Notes: generated from the letters alone by a model not told the origin. DNA of 64,000 nt from Micromonospora deserti (GCF_003236335.1 NZ_POUB01000008.1:1-64000); one strand, 5' to 3'. Shown: positions 26,099 to 35,378, numbered from the stretch's first letter. Numbers and translations are program-made.

Positions 26099-27457
26099 TC
26101 AGGCGGTGCCCCGGTCGTGGGGGACGGTGACGGTGACGGTGCAGCCGACCGGGCGGCCGATCTCGTCGTGACCGCCGTAGGTCAGGGTGTAGACCCGGTC
26201 GCCGCCGTTGCCGGCGCGTTCGGCGCGGAGCCGCCCGTTGGTGTCGGCGGTTCCGGTGGTGAAGCCGTCGACGTCCCCGGCGTCACCGCCGGTCACTGCC
26301 GTCAGGGTGAGCGCGTTCGGGCCGAGCACCCCGTCGGGCAGGTCCGCCGTCACGCTGACGTCGACCAGCTCGTGGTTAGGTGGCCACAGCACGGGCCGGT
26401 CCACCGCGCAGTCCAGCGGGCGGGTGGGCACTGGTTCGGCCAGGGTGGCGACGGCGTGGCCGATGGTGGCGGTGACCCGGCCGCCCGCCTCGTAGTACAT
26501 GTGCATGGTGCGTCCGTCGACGTAGAAGGTGGGTGCGGCGGAGCGGCCCAGGTCGGGCCTACCGGCCATCGAGTCGTGCACCATGCCGAGGTGGATCTCC
26601 CGGTCGAAGTCGTCGCCGACGTCGACGGCGTGCATGTTGCCGTCGGCCGCGTGAAAGATCACCAGGTTGCGGCCGTTCCAGTGCAGGAAGAACGGCCCGG
26701 AGGCGTTCGGGCCCTCGATGCCCTGGGGCGTCACTATCGGCTCCGGCTGGATCGTCCAGGCCCGCGCGTCCCGGGACACCGCCCAGCGGATCCGGCGGGA
26801 CACGGGCCCGGTCGGTCCGGGCAGCGCCGCCGTGGGGTTGTCCATGAACAGCATCAGGTACCGCGTGCCCAGCCGGGGTACCGACTGCTCGAACACCCGG
26901 GCGTAGGACGTCTCGCCACCGGTGGTGGCGTCCCGGCTGACCGCGGTGCCGCCGTAGTCGAAGTGGATGCCGTCGTCGGAGGTGGCGTACCGGGTGATGG
27001 AGTTCTCGCCGTGGTAGTAGAGGAAGAGTTTCCGCTCGTCCTCGATCCAGATCGCGTGCGGGGAGGAGACGTGGCTGACCGTCGGGTAGTGCGGTAGCCA
27101 GGTGTTGCTGATCAGCGGGTTGGCGGTGTATTCGGTCCAGGGGCCGTCGATGGAGTCGGCGTACGCCAGGGCGATCCCGCCGGGACGCTCATGGGGTGCG
27201 TAGTACATGTAGTACGTGCCCAGGGGATTCGGGAAGTAGTCGGCGGCCCGGATCACGCTCGGGAAGATGAACTCGTCCGTCGGGTTGTAGTCCAGGGTGC
27301 TCTTGTCGAAGGCGGTGCCCACGTAGCCGAACTGCGGGAAGGCGAAGGCCGGTTGGTCGACGGCCGATGCGGTGCCGGTCATGGTGGTGACCAGGAGGCC
27401 GGCGCCGATCGCAGCGACGGCGGCGCGGCGGCGCGGTGCGAGGGGTGCTCTCGTCAT
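26099..27457 (-). CDS. Secreted glycoside hydrolase-like beta-propeller protein (GH43/GH32 fold)
   Basis: 452 residues with a signal peptide (ends GTASA-VDQ, about residue 32). Residues about 40-340 have repeated blade motifs typical of five-bladed glycosidases: YADSIDGPWTEYTANPLI, HAIWIEDERKLFLYYHG, RYATSDDGIHFDYGG and GRTMHMYYEAGG. A C-terminal Ig-like domain (about 350-445) opens with WPPNHELVDV and ends YTLTYGGHDEIGRPVGCTVTV. Divergent from the LacI-controlled sugar operon and linked to it by shared operators, so it probably releases the sugar that the operon imports. The exact GH family and catalytic residues could not be fixed. Confidence 0.75.
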   Translation of the reverse strand: MTRAPLAPRRRAAVAAIGAGLLVTTMTGTASAVDQPAFAFPQFGYVGTAFDKSTLDYNPTDEFIFPSVIRAADYFPNPLGTYYMYYAPHERPGGIALAYADSIDGPWTEYTANPLISNTWLPHYPTVSHVSSPHAIWIEDERKLFLYYHGENSITRYATSDDGIHFDYGGTAVSRDATTGGETSYARVFEQSVPRLGTRYLMLFMDNPTAALPGPTGPVSRRIRWAVSRDARAWTIQPEPIVTPQGIEGPNASGPFFLHWNGRNLVIFHAADGNMHAVDVGDDFDREIHLGMVHDSMAGRPDLGRSAAPTFYVDGRTMHMYYEAGGRVTATIGHAVATLAEPVPTRPLDCAVDRPVLWPPNHELVDVSVTADLPDGVLGPNALTLTAVTGGDAGDVDGFTTGTADTNGRLRAERAGNGGDRVYTLTYGGHDEIGRPVGCTVTVTVPHDRGTA

Positions 27458-27669
27458 GCGTCTTCCTGTTCTGTGGCGGGGATCGGGTGCTCGGCGATGC
27501 CGGCGGCGACCGGTGGGTGGGGCGTCAGCGAGGACCGCGGACGCGGGGCGTCGCCCCGCGACCGCCGTGACGCCGGCCATCGTGCTGGTCGTGGCCCGCC
27601 CAGCACGACATGACGCTCGGTAATGGACCCGCGGACCACGGTCGCCTGTGGACCGCCCGGAGCGACGGT

Positions 27670-27685
27670 GCTAATACGTATTACC
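27670..27685. promoter_or_regulatory. LacI-type operator O1
   Basis: GCTAATACGTATTACC, with a perfect 12-bp palindrome TAATACGTATTA centred at 27677/27678. It lies about 213 bp upstream of the leftward glycosidase-like gene. The central CG is typical of LacI-family sites. Confidence 0.75.
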
Positions 27686-27802
27686 AGCTATGTTTCTCGA
27701 ATGTTGCTCGCGTGAGGGGCGCCCTGTCAAGAGGTCGCACCGCGCCTCTTCCGGTCGCGGCTCACGACGTGGCACATCGGCGGCGGCCGCCGTCACGGCG
27801 GC

Positions 27803-27818
27803 GCTAATCCGCATTAGT
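27803..27818. promoter_or_regulatory. LacI-type operator O2
   Basis: GCTAATCCGCATTAGT, palindromic about 27810/27811, 133 bp from O1 and 99 bp from O3 (centre to centre). Confidence 0.75.
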
Positions 27819-27901
27819 CCAGGGAGTTCATCGGGCCGGAATCTACCGTCACCCTCTTGACATCGACGGGGTACGCCCGCCAGGCTCCTTCCAACCCGAG
27901 C

Positions 27902-27917
27902 GCTAATACGCATTAGC
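27902..27917. promoter_or_regulatory. LacI-type operator O3
   Basis: GCTAATACGCATTAGC inside an 18-bp near-palindrome, centred at 27909/27910. It sits just before the ribosome site of the lacI-type gene (start 27938), so binding would block transcription of the operon. Confidence 0.8.
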
Positions 27918-27937
27918 GGCACTGGAAGGATCCCGCC

Positions 27938-28984
27938 GTGCCCTCTGCACCGAGACGCGTCACTCAACGTGACATCGCGCGCTTGGCTGGCGTCAGCCAG
28001 GCGACCGTGTCACTGGTGCTCAACAACCGCGCCGACGCCGACGTGCGGATCGCCCCCGAGACCCGGGACCGGGTGTTGCGGGCTATCGCCGAGACCGGCT
28101 ACGCCGCCGACCCGGTCGCGCGCCGGCTGGCCGCACGGTTCAACCGGATCATCGGCGTCTTCACCTACGAGCCGGCCTTCCCCAGCGGCAGCCGCGACTT
28201 CTTCCATCCGTTCCTGCTGGGTATCGAGGAGTACGCCGAGCGGGTCGGCTGCGATCTGCTGCTGTTCACCAGCGCGCCGGTGGTCGACGGCCGACGGCGG
28301 ATCTTCCACCAGGACAACCGGCTACGCCTGGCCGACGGGTGCATCCTGCTCGGCCGGGAGATCGACGGCGCGGAGCTGCACCGGCTCAACCGCGACGGTT
28401 TCCCGTACGTCGCCGTCGGCCGCCGCGACGACGCCGGCGGCCCGGTCCCCTACGTCGGTGCCGACTACGCCACCGCGGTGGGACAACTCGTCGAGCTGGC
28501 GCTGCGCCGCGGTCACCAGCGCCTGGCCTACCTGAGCACGGGTGCCACCGCCGAGTCCTCCGAGGACCGCCGGCGCGGGTTCGCCGCCGCCGCGGCGGCC
28601 GCGGACGGCGCCCGCCAGCTCCCGGCCGCGGCCCGGGACGCCGACGCCATCCTCGACAGCCTGCTGGCCGACCGGACCACCGTCGCCTTCGTGGAGGACT
28701 TCGCCACCGCCGTGGCGCTGGAGTCGGCCACCCGCCGGCGTGGGCTGGGCGTGCCCGGTGACCTGTCGATCCTGACCCTCGGTGACCCGACCGTCCCGGT
28801 CCCCACGGACATCGCGTTCACCGGGTTCCACATCCCGCGCGAGGAGATGGGCCGACAGGCGGTCGAGGTGCTGACCGGTGTCATCGACGGCAGCGCCACC
28901 GGCGTCCAGCAGCGGCTCCTCTCCTGCGAACTCGTCGAGGGCGACACCCTCGGCGCCCCTGGTCCCGCGGTCGACCGCCGCTGA
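27938..28984 (+). CDS. LacI-family transcriptional regulator
   Basis: 348 residues. The N-terminal helix-turn-helix reads TQRDIARLAGVSQATVSLVLNN, classic LacI, with the hinge helix at DPVARRLAARFNR. The remaining part is a periplasmic-binding-protein-like sugar-binding domain. The GTG start is preceded by CTGGAAGGA. It is the first gene of the rightward operon, and three CG-centred palindromes lie in front of it. It should repress the operon and the divergent glycosidase-like gene until the inducing sugar binds. Confidence 0.92.
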   Translation: MPSAPRRVTQRDIARLAGVSQATVSLVLNNRADADVRIAPETRDRVLRAIAETGYAADPVARRLAARFNRIIGVFTYEPAFPSGSRDFFHPFLLGIEEYAERVGCDLLLFTSAPVVDGRRRIFHQDNRLRLADGCILLGREIDGAELHRLNRDGFPYVAVGRRDDAGGPVPYVGADYATAVGQLVELALRRGHQRLAYLSTGATAESSEDRRRGFAAAAAAADGARQLPAAARDADAILDSLLADRTTVAFVEDFATAVALESATRRRGLGVPGDLSILTLGDPTVPVPTDIAFTGFHIPREEMGRQAVEVLTGVIDGSATGVQQRLLSCELVEGDTLGAPGPAVDRR

Positions 28985-29013
28985 GCGGTTGCCGCGCAAC
29001 TGGAAGGAAACAC

Positions 29014-30618
29014 GTGGTACAGATGCGTGCGGACGTCCTCGTCGTCGGGGGCGGACTGGGCGGGGTCGCCGCGGCTCTCGCCGCGGCCCGGTCGGGCCGG
29101 TCCGTCATCCTGACCGAGGAGTTCGACTGGCTCGGCGGGCAGCTCACCAGCCAGGCGGTCCCACCGGACGAGCACTCGTGGATCGAGCAGTTCGGCGCCA
29201 CCGCCAGCTACCGGGCCCTGCGCAACGGCATCCGCGACTACTACCGCCGGCACTACCCGCTCACCGAGCGGTCCCGCGCCTGGGCCGACCTCAACCCGGG
29301 AGCCGGCTGGGTCAGCCGGATCTGCCATGAGCCCCGGGTCGCCGTCGCCGTCCTCGAGGGAATGCTCGCCCCGTACCGTGGGGCGGGACGGTTGACCGTG
29401 CTCCAGCCGTACCGGCCGGTGGCCGCCGCGACCGAGGGTGACCGGGTGCTGGGGGTCACCGTGGCCCACCGCGACCGGGACGATCGCATCGACATCGCCG
29501 CGCCGTACGTCCTCGACGCCACCGAGACCGGTGAGTTGCTGCCGCTGTCCGGCACCGAGTACGTCACCGGGTTCGAGGGGCAGGCCCAGACCGGGGAGCC
29601 CAGCGCGCCGGCCGAGGCGCAGCCGCTCAACATGCAGGCCGTGTCGGTCTGCTTCGCCATCGACCACGTCGGCGGCGACCACACCATCGACCGTCCCGCC
29701 GGGTACGACTTCTGGCGCGACTACAAGCCCGACTTCTGGGGCGACCGGCTGCTGTCCTGGCGGTCACCGCACCCGCGCACCCTCGAGATCGTCGAGCGCA
29801 GCTTCACCCCCAACCCCGACGACGACCCGCTGAGCGTCCACGCCGACCAGCGCCTCAACCCCGGTGACGGCAACCTGTGGACGTTCCGGCGGATCGCCGC
29901 CCGGCGCAACTTCACCGACGGGGCGTACGGCAGCGACATCACCCTGGTCAACTGGCCGATGATCGACTACTTCGAGGGCCCGGTCATCGATGTGCCGAAC
30001 GCCTCGTGGCACCTGACCAAGGCCCGCGAGCTGTCCTACTCGGTCCTGTACTGGTTGCAGACGGAGGCGCCCCGGCCCGACGGCGGTACCGGCTTCCCCG
30101 GGCTGCGGCTGCGCGGCGACGTGACCGGCAGCCGCGACGGCCTGGCGCAGGCGCCCTACATCCGGGAGTCACGCCGCATCCGGGCCGAGTACACGGTGGT
30201 GGAGCAGGACCTGTCCCTGGCCGTACGCGGCAGCCACGGCGCGATGCGCTACCCGGACGCCGTCGGCGTGGGGATGTACCGCATCGACCTGCACCCGTCG
30301 ACCGGCGGCGACAACTACATCGACGTCGGCTCCTGCCCGTTCGAGATCCCGCTCGGCGCGCTGATCCCGCAACGGATGGAGAACCTGCTGCCGGCCGGCA
30401 AGAACATCGGCACCACGCACATCACCAACGGCAGCTACCGGCTGCACCCGGTCGAGTGGAACGTCGGCGAGGTCGCCGGCCTGCTCGCCGACTTCTGTCT
30501 GGCGCGGGGCGAGTCTCCACGCGCGGTCCGCAGCGACCCCCGTCTGCTGGCCGACTTCCAGGACCGCATCTCCGCCGCCGGCGTGGAACCGCGCTGGCCC
30601 GAGATCGCGGGCTACTGA
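29014..30618 (+). CDS. FAD-dependent oxidoreductase (PF12831-type)
   Basis: 534 residues from GTG 29014, 29 bp after the regulator, with GGAAGGA 5 bp upstream. The N-terminal dinucleotide-binding motif VVGGGLGGVAAALAAARSG is followed by an acidic residue (TEE) for FAD ribose binding, and LLPAGKNIGTTHITNGSYRLHPVEWNVG near the C-terminus is the family's second FAD-contact region. Members are often seen in sugar-catabolic operons but few have known substrates. Here it precedes an ABC sugar importer, so it may oxidise an imported sugar or glycoside; that is inference. Confidence 0.82.
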   Translation: MVQMRADVLVVGGGLGGVAAALAAARSGRSVILTEEFDWLGGQLTSQAVPPDEHSWIEQFGATASYRALRNGIRDYYRRHYPLTERSRAWADLNPGAGWVSRICHEPRVAVAVLEGMLAPYRGAGRLTVLQPYRPVAAATEGDRVLGVTVAHRDRDDRIDIAAPYVLDATETGELLPLSGTEYVTGFEGQAQTGEPSAPAEAQPLNMQAVSVCFAIDHVGGDHTIDRPAGYDFWRDYKPDFWGDRLLSWRSPHPRTLEIVERSFTPNPDDDPLSVHADQRLNPGDGNLWTFRRIAARRNFTDGAYGSDITLVNWPMIDYFEGPVIDVPNASWHLTKARELSYSVLYWLQTEAPRPDGGTGFPGLRLRGDVTGSRDGLAQAPYIRESRRIRAEYTVVEQDLSLAVRGSHGAMRYPDAVGVGMYRIDLHPSTGGDNYIDVGSCPFEIPLGALIPQRMENLLPAGKNIGTTHITNGSYRLHPVEWNVGEVAGLLADFCLARGESPRAVRSDPRLLADFQDRISAAGVEPRWPEIAGY

Positions 30619-30639
30619 ACCCCCGGTGAGGAGAAGATT

Positions 30640-31920
30640 GTGAAACCAGGAAAGGCTCCCCGTGTCGTCGCCGCGGCACTGGCCGGTGTCCTCGCCCTGT
30701 CCGCCTGCGGCGGCGGCGAAGCGGAGGACACCGGCCCGGCCAGCCTGCGGATGACCGTCTGGTCGGCCAACGAGGCACACCTCAAGCTGTTCAACGAGAT
30801 CGCCGACGAGTACCGCCGGAACCACTCGGACGTCGCCTCGATCACCTTCGACCCGCTGCCGTTCGAGAACTACACCACGACCCTGACCACCCAAATCGCC
30901 GGCGGGAACGCGCCCGACCTCGCCTGGGTGTTCGAGAACTCCGCCCCCGACTTCGTCGCCTCGGGCGCGCTGCTGCCCCTCGACGACACGCTCAAGAAGG
31001 CCGAGGGCTACCAGTACGACGACATCTCTCCCGCCACCCTGAAGCTGTGGCAGCACGACGGCAAGCTGTACGCCTACCCGTTCTCCACCTCCCCGTTCGG
31101 GGTGTTCGTCAACACCGACCTGCTCAGGCAGGCCGGGCAGAAGACACCGGCGGAGCTGATCGCCGCGGGACAGTGGACCTGGGACACCGCGCTCGCCGCC
31201 GCCGGTGCCACCCGGGCGGCCACCGGCAAGGCCGGCCTGGTGATCCGGGACTTCGACTACAAGGGCTGGGACAACCTGTCGACCTTCTGGACCGGTTGGG
31301 GCGCCCGGGCGTGGAGTGAGGACGGCCAGACCTGCGGCTTCGCCAGCCCCGAGATGGTCGAGGCGATGACCACCCTGCACCGGGCCATCTTCACCGCGAA
31401 GGCGCTGCCCGGTCCGGGAACGACCGCGGACTTCTTCGCCGGCGACGCGGCCATGACGATCACCCAGATCTCCCGCGCCTCCCTGCTCAAGGACGACAGC
31501 TTCGGCTGGGACCTGGTGCCGCTTCCCGCCGGCCCGAAGGGCGACTACGCGGTGGTCGGCCAGGCCGGCGTCGGGGTGCTGAAGAGGAGCCGGAACGCCG
31601 ACGTCGCTGCCGACTTCCTCGCCTTCCTGACCAACCCCACCAACTCGGCCAAGCTCGCCCAGTTCTTCCCGCCACCCCGGCAGTCCCAGCTGACCGCGGA
31701 GACCCTCGCGAAGACGAACCCGAAGCTCAAGCCGGAGCAGTTGCAGGCGGTCGTCATCGACGGCATCACCAAGGGCGTGGTCAAGCCCAGCCACGCCGGG
31801 CAGGCCGAGCTGAGCCAGCAGGTACGCGCCGGGCTGGACCCGCTGTGGACGCCGGGCGCGGACGTCAAGACCGTCTTGGACGGCGTCTGCGCCAAGATCC
31901 AGCCGTTGCTGGCGAAGTAG
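30640..31920 (+). CDS. ABC transporter sugar-binding lipoprotein
   Basis: 426 residues. A signal peptide ends in lipobox LALSAC (Cys24). The mature part is a family 1 extracellular solute-binding protein: LRMTVWSANEAHLKLFNEIADEYRRNHSD at the front and GNAPDLAWVFENSAPDFV next. It captures sugar and delivers it to the two permeases that follow. GAGGAGAAG precedes the GTG start. No ATPase gene is in this operon, so it probably shares a MsiK-type multi-sugar ATPase encoded elsewhere, as is common in actinobacteria. Confidence 0.92.
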   Translation: MKPGKAPRVVAAALAGVLALSACGGGEAEDTGPASLRMTVWSANEAHLKLFNEIADEYRRNHSDVASITFDPLPFENYTTTLTTQIAGGNAPDLAWVFENSAPDFVASGALLPLDDTLKKAEGYQYDDISPATLKLWQHDGKLYAYPFSTSPFGVFVNTDLLRQAGQKTPAELIAAGQWTWDTALAAAGATRAATGKAGLVIRDFDYKGWDNLSTFWTGWGARAWSEDGQTCGFASPEMVEAMTTLHRAIFTAKALPGPGTTADFFAGDAAMTITQISRASLLKDDSFGWDLVPLPAGPKGDYAVVGQAGVGVLKRSRNADVAADFLAFLTNPTNSAKLAQFFPPPRQSQLTAETLAKTNPKLKPEQLQAVVIDGITKGVVKPSHAGQAELSQQVRAGLDPLWTPGADVKTVLDGVCAKIQPLLAK

Positions 31921-31933
31921 GAGCAGCCGGATC

Positions 31934-32881
31934 ATGTCCCAGACGGACACCAGGGTGGACCGGGTCGAGGCCCGGTCCACCCTGGACCGGGCGCGGCCGT
32001 TCTGGACCAGCCGCCGTCGCGACCAGCTCACCGGTTACCTGTTCATCGCCCCGCAACTGTTCGGCAGCGCCGCCTTCGTGATCCTTCCGCTGGCCCTGGT
32101 GGTCTGGTACAGCCTGCACGAGTGGAACGTGCTCGCCGGCACCTTCGACTTCGTCGGCGCCGAGAACTACCGGGCCCTCGCCGCCGATCCCAACCTCGGC
32201 GCGGTGCTGCGGGCCACCGGACTGTTCTCCGCCGGCCTGGTGGTGTTCAACCTCGGCCTGGCGTTGCTGCTGGCCGTCCTGCTGAACCAGAAGCTGCGCG
32301 GCACGATCGTGTTCCGCACCCTGTTCTTCTCCCCCGTCGTGGTCTCGCTGGTGGCATGGACCATCGTGTGGGGCTTCCTGCTGCAGGACAACGGCGGCGT
32401 CAACGGCCTGCTCGACACCGTCGGGGTGGACGGGCCGAACTGGCTGCGCGGCGAGGGCAGCGCGATGCTCTCGGTCATCGTCGTCCAGGTGTTCAAGAAC
32501 GTAGGGCTGAACATGGTGCTGTTCCTGGCTGCCCTGCAGGGCGTTCCGGCCGAGTTGTACGAGGCCGCCGAGGTGGACGGAGCGAGCCGGATGCGCCAGT
32601 TCTGGCGGATCACGGTGCCGCTGATCAGCCCCACGATCCTGCTCACCTCGATCATCACGGTGGTCGGGTCGCTGCAGGTCTTCGCGCAGATCGCGGTGCT
32701 CACCCAGGGCGGGCCCGGCACCTCGACCACGGTGCTCGTCTACTACCTCTACCAGCAGGCGTTCCAGTTCCACCACTTCGGCTACGGGGCCACGCTGTCG
32801 ATCGTGCTGTTCGCCATCGTGCTCGCCCTCACCGTGCTGCAGTGGCAGATGCGCAAGAGGTGGGTCTTCCATGAGTCGTGA
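31934..32881 (+). CDS. ABC sugar transporter permease (MalF-like)
   Basis: 315 residues, six hydrophobic segments. The EAA loop is seen in AAEVDGASRMRQFWRITVPLISPT, which contacts the ATPase. The N-terminus carries a cytoplasmic tail of about 30 residues before the first helix (GYLFIAPQLFGSAAFVILPLAL). It starts 13 bp after the binding protein and overlaps the second permease by 11 bp, as is usual for these pairs. Confidence 0.92.
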   Translation: MSQTDTRVDRVEARSTLDRARPFWTSRRRDQLTGYLFIAPQLFGSAAFVILPLALVVWYSLHEWNVLAGTFDFVGAENYRALAADPNLGAVLRATGLFSAGLVVFNLGLALLLAVLLNQKLRGTIVFRTLFFSPVVVSLVAWTIVWGFLLQDNGGVNGLLDTVGVDGPNWLRGEGSAMLSVIVVQVFKNVGLNMVLFLAALQGVPAELYEAAEVDGASRMRQFWRITVPLISPTILLTSIITVVGSLQVFAQIAVLTQGGPGTSTTVLVYYLYQQAFQFHHFGYGATLSIVLFAIVLALTVLQWQMRKRWVFHES

Positions 32882-33713
32882 CCTGTCCCGCCGAGCACGG
32901 CTGGTGCTCTACGGGGTGCTCCTCGTCCTGGCGGTTCCCTTCGTCTTCCCGACGTGGTGGATGATCACCTCGTCGCTGAGGCCGGTGGCGGACATCTTCG
33001 CCTTCCCCCCGCAACTCCTGCCGGTCAACCCGCGGCTGGACGCCTACCAGCGGGTGTTCGAGTTGCAGCCGTTCGGCCGGCAGTACCTCAACAGCCTCTA
33101 CATCGCGCTGGTGGTCACCGCCGGCACGCTGGCCGTGTCGGCGCTGTCCGGGTACGCCTTCGCGCGGATCCGGTTCCGCGGCCAGAACCTGTTGTTCCTG
33201 GTCGTCCTCGCGGGTCTGCTCATCCCGAGCGAGGTGACCATCGTGCCGCTGTTCCAGATGTTCTTCACGCTCGGCCTGGTCGACACCCACTGGCCGCTGA
33301 TCCTGGTGCCGATCCTCGGCGCGCCCAGCGTGCTGGCGACGTTCATCATGCGGCAGTTCTTCATCAGCCTTCCCGGGGAGTTGGAGGAGGCGGCCCGGGT
33401 CGACGGGCTGGGCCGCTTCGCCACCTTCTGGAAGATCGCCCTGCCGCTGTCGCGGCCCGCGCTGGGCGCGGTCGCCATCTTCACCTTCCTGCACAGCTGG
33501 AACCTCTACCTGGAGCCGATCGTGTTCCTGTCCTCACCGGGGAAGTTCACCTTGCCGCAGGCCCTGACCCAGTTCGTCGACGCCTACGGCGGCCCGATGT
33601 GGGACGTCCAGCTCGCCGCGGCGTCGATGACCGCGCTGCCGGTCCTGGTGGTCTTCGTCATCGCGCAGAAGCAGTTCGTCGAGGGTCTCGCGCACACCGG
33701 CCTCAAGGGATGA
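32871..33713 (+). CDS. ABC sugar transporter permease (MalG-like)
   Basis: 280 residues, six hydrophobic segments. The EAA motif is EEAARVDGLGRFATFWKIALPLSRP. The start overlaps the preceding permease gene. It should pair with that permease to form the channel. Its TGA overlaps the ATG of the ROK kinase (ATGA), so transport and kinase translation are coupled. Confidence 0.92.
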   Translation: MSRDLSRRARLVLYGVLLVLAVPFVFPTWWMITSSLRPVADIFAFPPQLLPVNPRLDAYQRVFELQPFGRQYLNSLYIALVVTAGTLAVSALSGYAFARIRFRGQNLLFLVVLAGLLIPSEVTIVPLFQMFFTLGLVDTHWPLILVPILGAPSVLATFIMRQFFISLPGELEEAARVDGLGRFATFWKIALPLSRPALGAVAIFTFLHSWNLYLEPIVFLSSPGKFTLPQALTQFVDAYGGPMWDVQLAAASMTALPVLVVFVIAQKQFVEGLAHTGLKG

Positions 33714-34618
33714 CGACGAGGGCATCCCGGGTCGGCCTCGACATCGGCGGCACCAAGACGGTGGCAGGGCTGGTCGGCCCGGACGGTGCGGTGCTCGCCC
33801 GGCGCCGGATGCCCACCCCCGCCCGGTCGGGCCCCGACGCCGTGCTGGACGCCGCCGCGCTGCTGGCCGCGGAGCTGCTCGACGCCGCCGGCACCGGACC
33901 GGTCGGGGTGGGCACCGCCGGCACGCTCGACCCGGCGACCGGCACGATCCGGTACGCCACCGACAGCCTGCCGGGCTGGAGCGGCACTCGGGTCGCCGAC
34001 GCCCTCACCGCACGGCTGGCGCGACCGGTCCGGGTCGCCAACGACGTGGACGCCGCCGCGCTGGGCGAATGCTGGGTCGGCGCGGGACGGGGCAGGCGGC
34101 ATCTGCTGCTGGTCGCGGTCGGGACCGGCCTGGGCGGCGCCGTCATCCGGGACGGCCGCGTCGAGACGGGTGCCCGCGGCACCGCCGGTGAGGTCGCTCA
34201 CCTGCCGACACCGGGCGCCGGACGGCTGCGCTGCGGGTGTGGCCGGTACGGGCATCTGGAGGCGATCGCCTCCGGCAGCGGGCTGTCCGCCGCGTACACC
34301 CTGGCGACCGGCGTCCGGGTCAGCGGGCAGGCGGTGGCAGACCGCGCGGCCGCCGGGGACCCCACCGCGCAGCAGGTACTGGGCCGGGCCGGCAGCGCCC
34401 TCGGCGCGGCTCTGGCGGGGTTGGTGGCCCTGCTGGATCCGCAGGCGGTGCTGGTCGCCGGCGGGGCGGCCGGTGCCCTGCTGCCCGCCGCGACGGCCGC
34501 CTATGCGGCCGAGTTGCCGGCGGGCTGGGCCGGCGTGCCCCTGCTGCCCGCCGCGCTGGGTCCGGACGCCGTCGTGGTGGGGGCGGCGCGACTGGCCATG
34601 GACAGCAGTGCGGAGTGA
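33710..34618 (+). CDS. ROK-family sugar kinase
   Basis: 302 residues. The phosphate-binding motif LDIGGTKTVAGLV, the ROK signature around VAVGTGLGGAVIRDG and the catalytic Asp in VANDVDAAALGE are all present. A zinc-binding CGCGRYGHLEA motif has His in place of the third Cys, seen in many glucokinase-like ROK proteins. Its position next to a NanE-type epimerase suggests it phosphorylates N-acetylmannosamine (NanK role), although glucose or N-acetylglucosamine are possible. Confidence 0.85.
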   Translation: MTTRASRVGLDIGGTKTVAGLVGPDGAVLARRRMPTPARSGPDAVLDAAALLAAELLDAAGTGPVGVGTAGTLDPATGTIRYATDSLPGWSGTRVADALTARLARPVRVANDVDAAALGECWVGAGRGRRHLLLVAVGTGLGGAVIRDGRVETGARGTAGEVAHLPTPGAGRLRCGCGRYGHLEAIASGSGLSAAYTLATGVRVSGQAVADRAAAGDPTAQQVLGRAGSALGAALAGLVALLDPQAVLVAGGAAGALLPAATAAYAAELPAGWAGVPLLPAALGPDAVVVGAARLAMDSSAE

Positions 34619-34659
34619 CGGTGCGGACCGTGCCGGCACCGACGGAAGGGATCAGACCG

Positions 34660-35367
34660 GTGAGTGTGCTCGACGACCTGGCCGGCGGGCTGGTGGTCTC
34701 CTGCCAGCCGCTGCCCGACGAACCGGAGGACCCGATGCGCGACCCGTACGTGCAGGCCCGGGTGGCCGCCGCGGTGGTGCGGGGCGGTGCGGTGGCGGTA
34801 CGGGCGAACGGACCGGCCGACATCGGGGCGATCCGAGCGGCGGTCAGCGTCCCCGTGATCGGGCTGCACAAGCGCGGCACGGAGGGGGTCTTCATCACGC
34901 CGACGGCGGCCGACGCGGTCGAGGTGGCGCGGGCGGGAGCACACGTCATCGCCGTGGATGCGACCAACCGTCCCCGCCCGGACGGGCGGACCTTCGCCGA
35001 CACGGTCCGGGCGGTCCGCGCGCACGGCGACGCGTTGATCCTCGCCGACGTCTCCACCGCCGAGGAGGGGATGACCGCCGTCCGGGACGGCGCGGACGCG
35101 GTGGCGACGACCCTGTCCGGCTACACCTCGACGAGCCCGTGCGGCCAGGGGCCCGACCTGGGGCTCGTGGCACGGCTCGTCTCGCTGGTGCGGGTTCCGG
35201 TCATCGCCGAAGGCCGGTACCGGAACGCGGAGCAGATCGGCCTGGCGTTCGCGGCGGGCGCCCACGCGGTGGTGGTGGGTAACGCGATCACGTCACCATT
35301 GTGGATCACGCGCCACCTGGCTCCGGCCACCCCCGCGGCGGCCCTCGAATCCGAACCCGACGGGTGA
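34660..35367 (+). CDS. nanE: Putative N-acetylmannosamine-6-phosphate 2-epimerase (NanE-like)
   Basis: 235 residues from GTG 34660, chosen because GGAAGGG lies 9 bp upstream and the family begins here; GTG 34621 is an alternative. It is a TIM barrel with the NanE landmarks LVVSCQPLPDEP, VIGLHKRG (catalytic Lys), VIAVDATNRPRPDG and ATTLSGYT. NanE converts ManNAc-6-P to GlcNAc-6-P. Last gene of the LacI-controlled operon. Neither NanA lyase nor NagA/NagB is encoded here. Confidence 0.85.
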   Translation: MSVLDDLAGGLVVSCQPLPDEPEDPMRDPYVQARVAAAVVRGGAVAVRANGPADIGAIRAAVSVPVIGLHKRGTEGVFITPTAADAVEVARAGAHVIAVDATNRPRPDGRTFADTVRAVRAHGDALILADVSTAEEGMTAVRDGADAVATTLSGYTSTSPCGQGPDLGLVARLVSLVRVPVIAEGRYRNAEQIGLAFAAGAHAVVVGNAITSPLWITRHLAPATPAAALESEPDG

Positions 35368-35378
35368 CGCCACGGGCA

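Larger units (their letters stand above)
27458..27937. promoter_or_regulatory. Divergent promoter region of the LacI-controlled sugar locus
   Basis: 480 bp between the leftward glycosidase-like gene and the rightward lacI-type gene. It holds three near-identical operators of the form GCTAAT-N-CG-N-ATTAGC, listed separately. The TAAT content stands out sharply against the GC-rich background. No gene is supported here. Confidence 0.75.
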
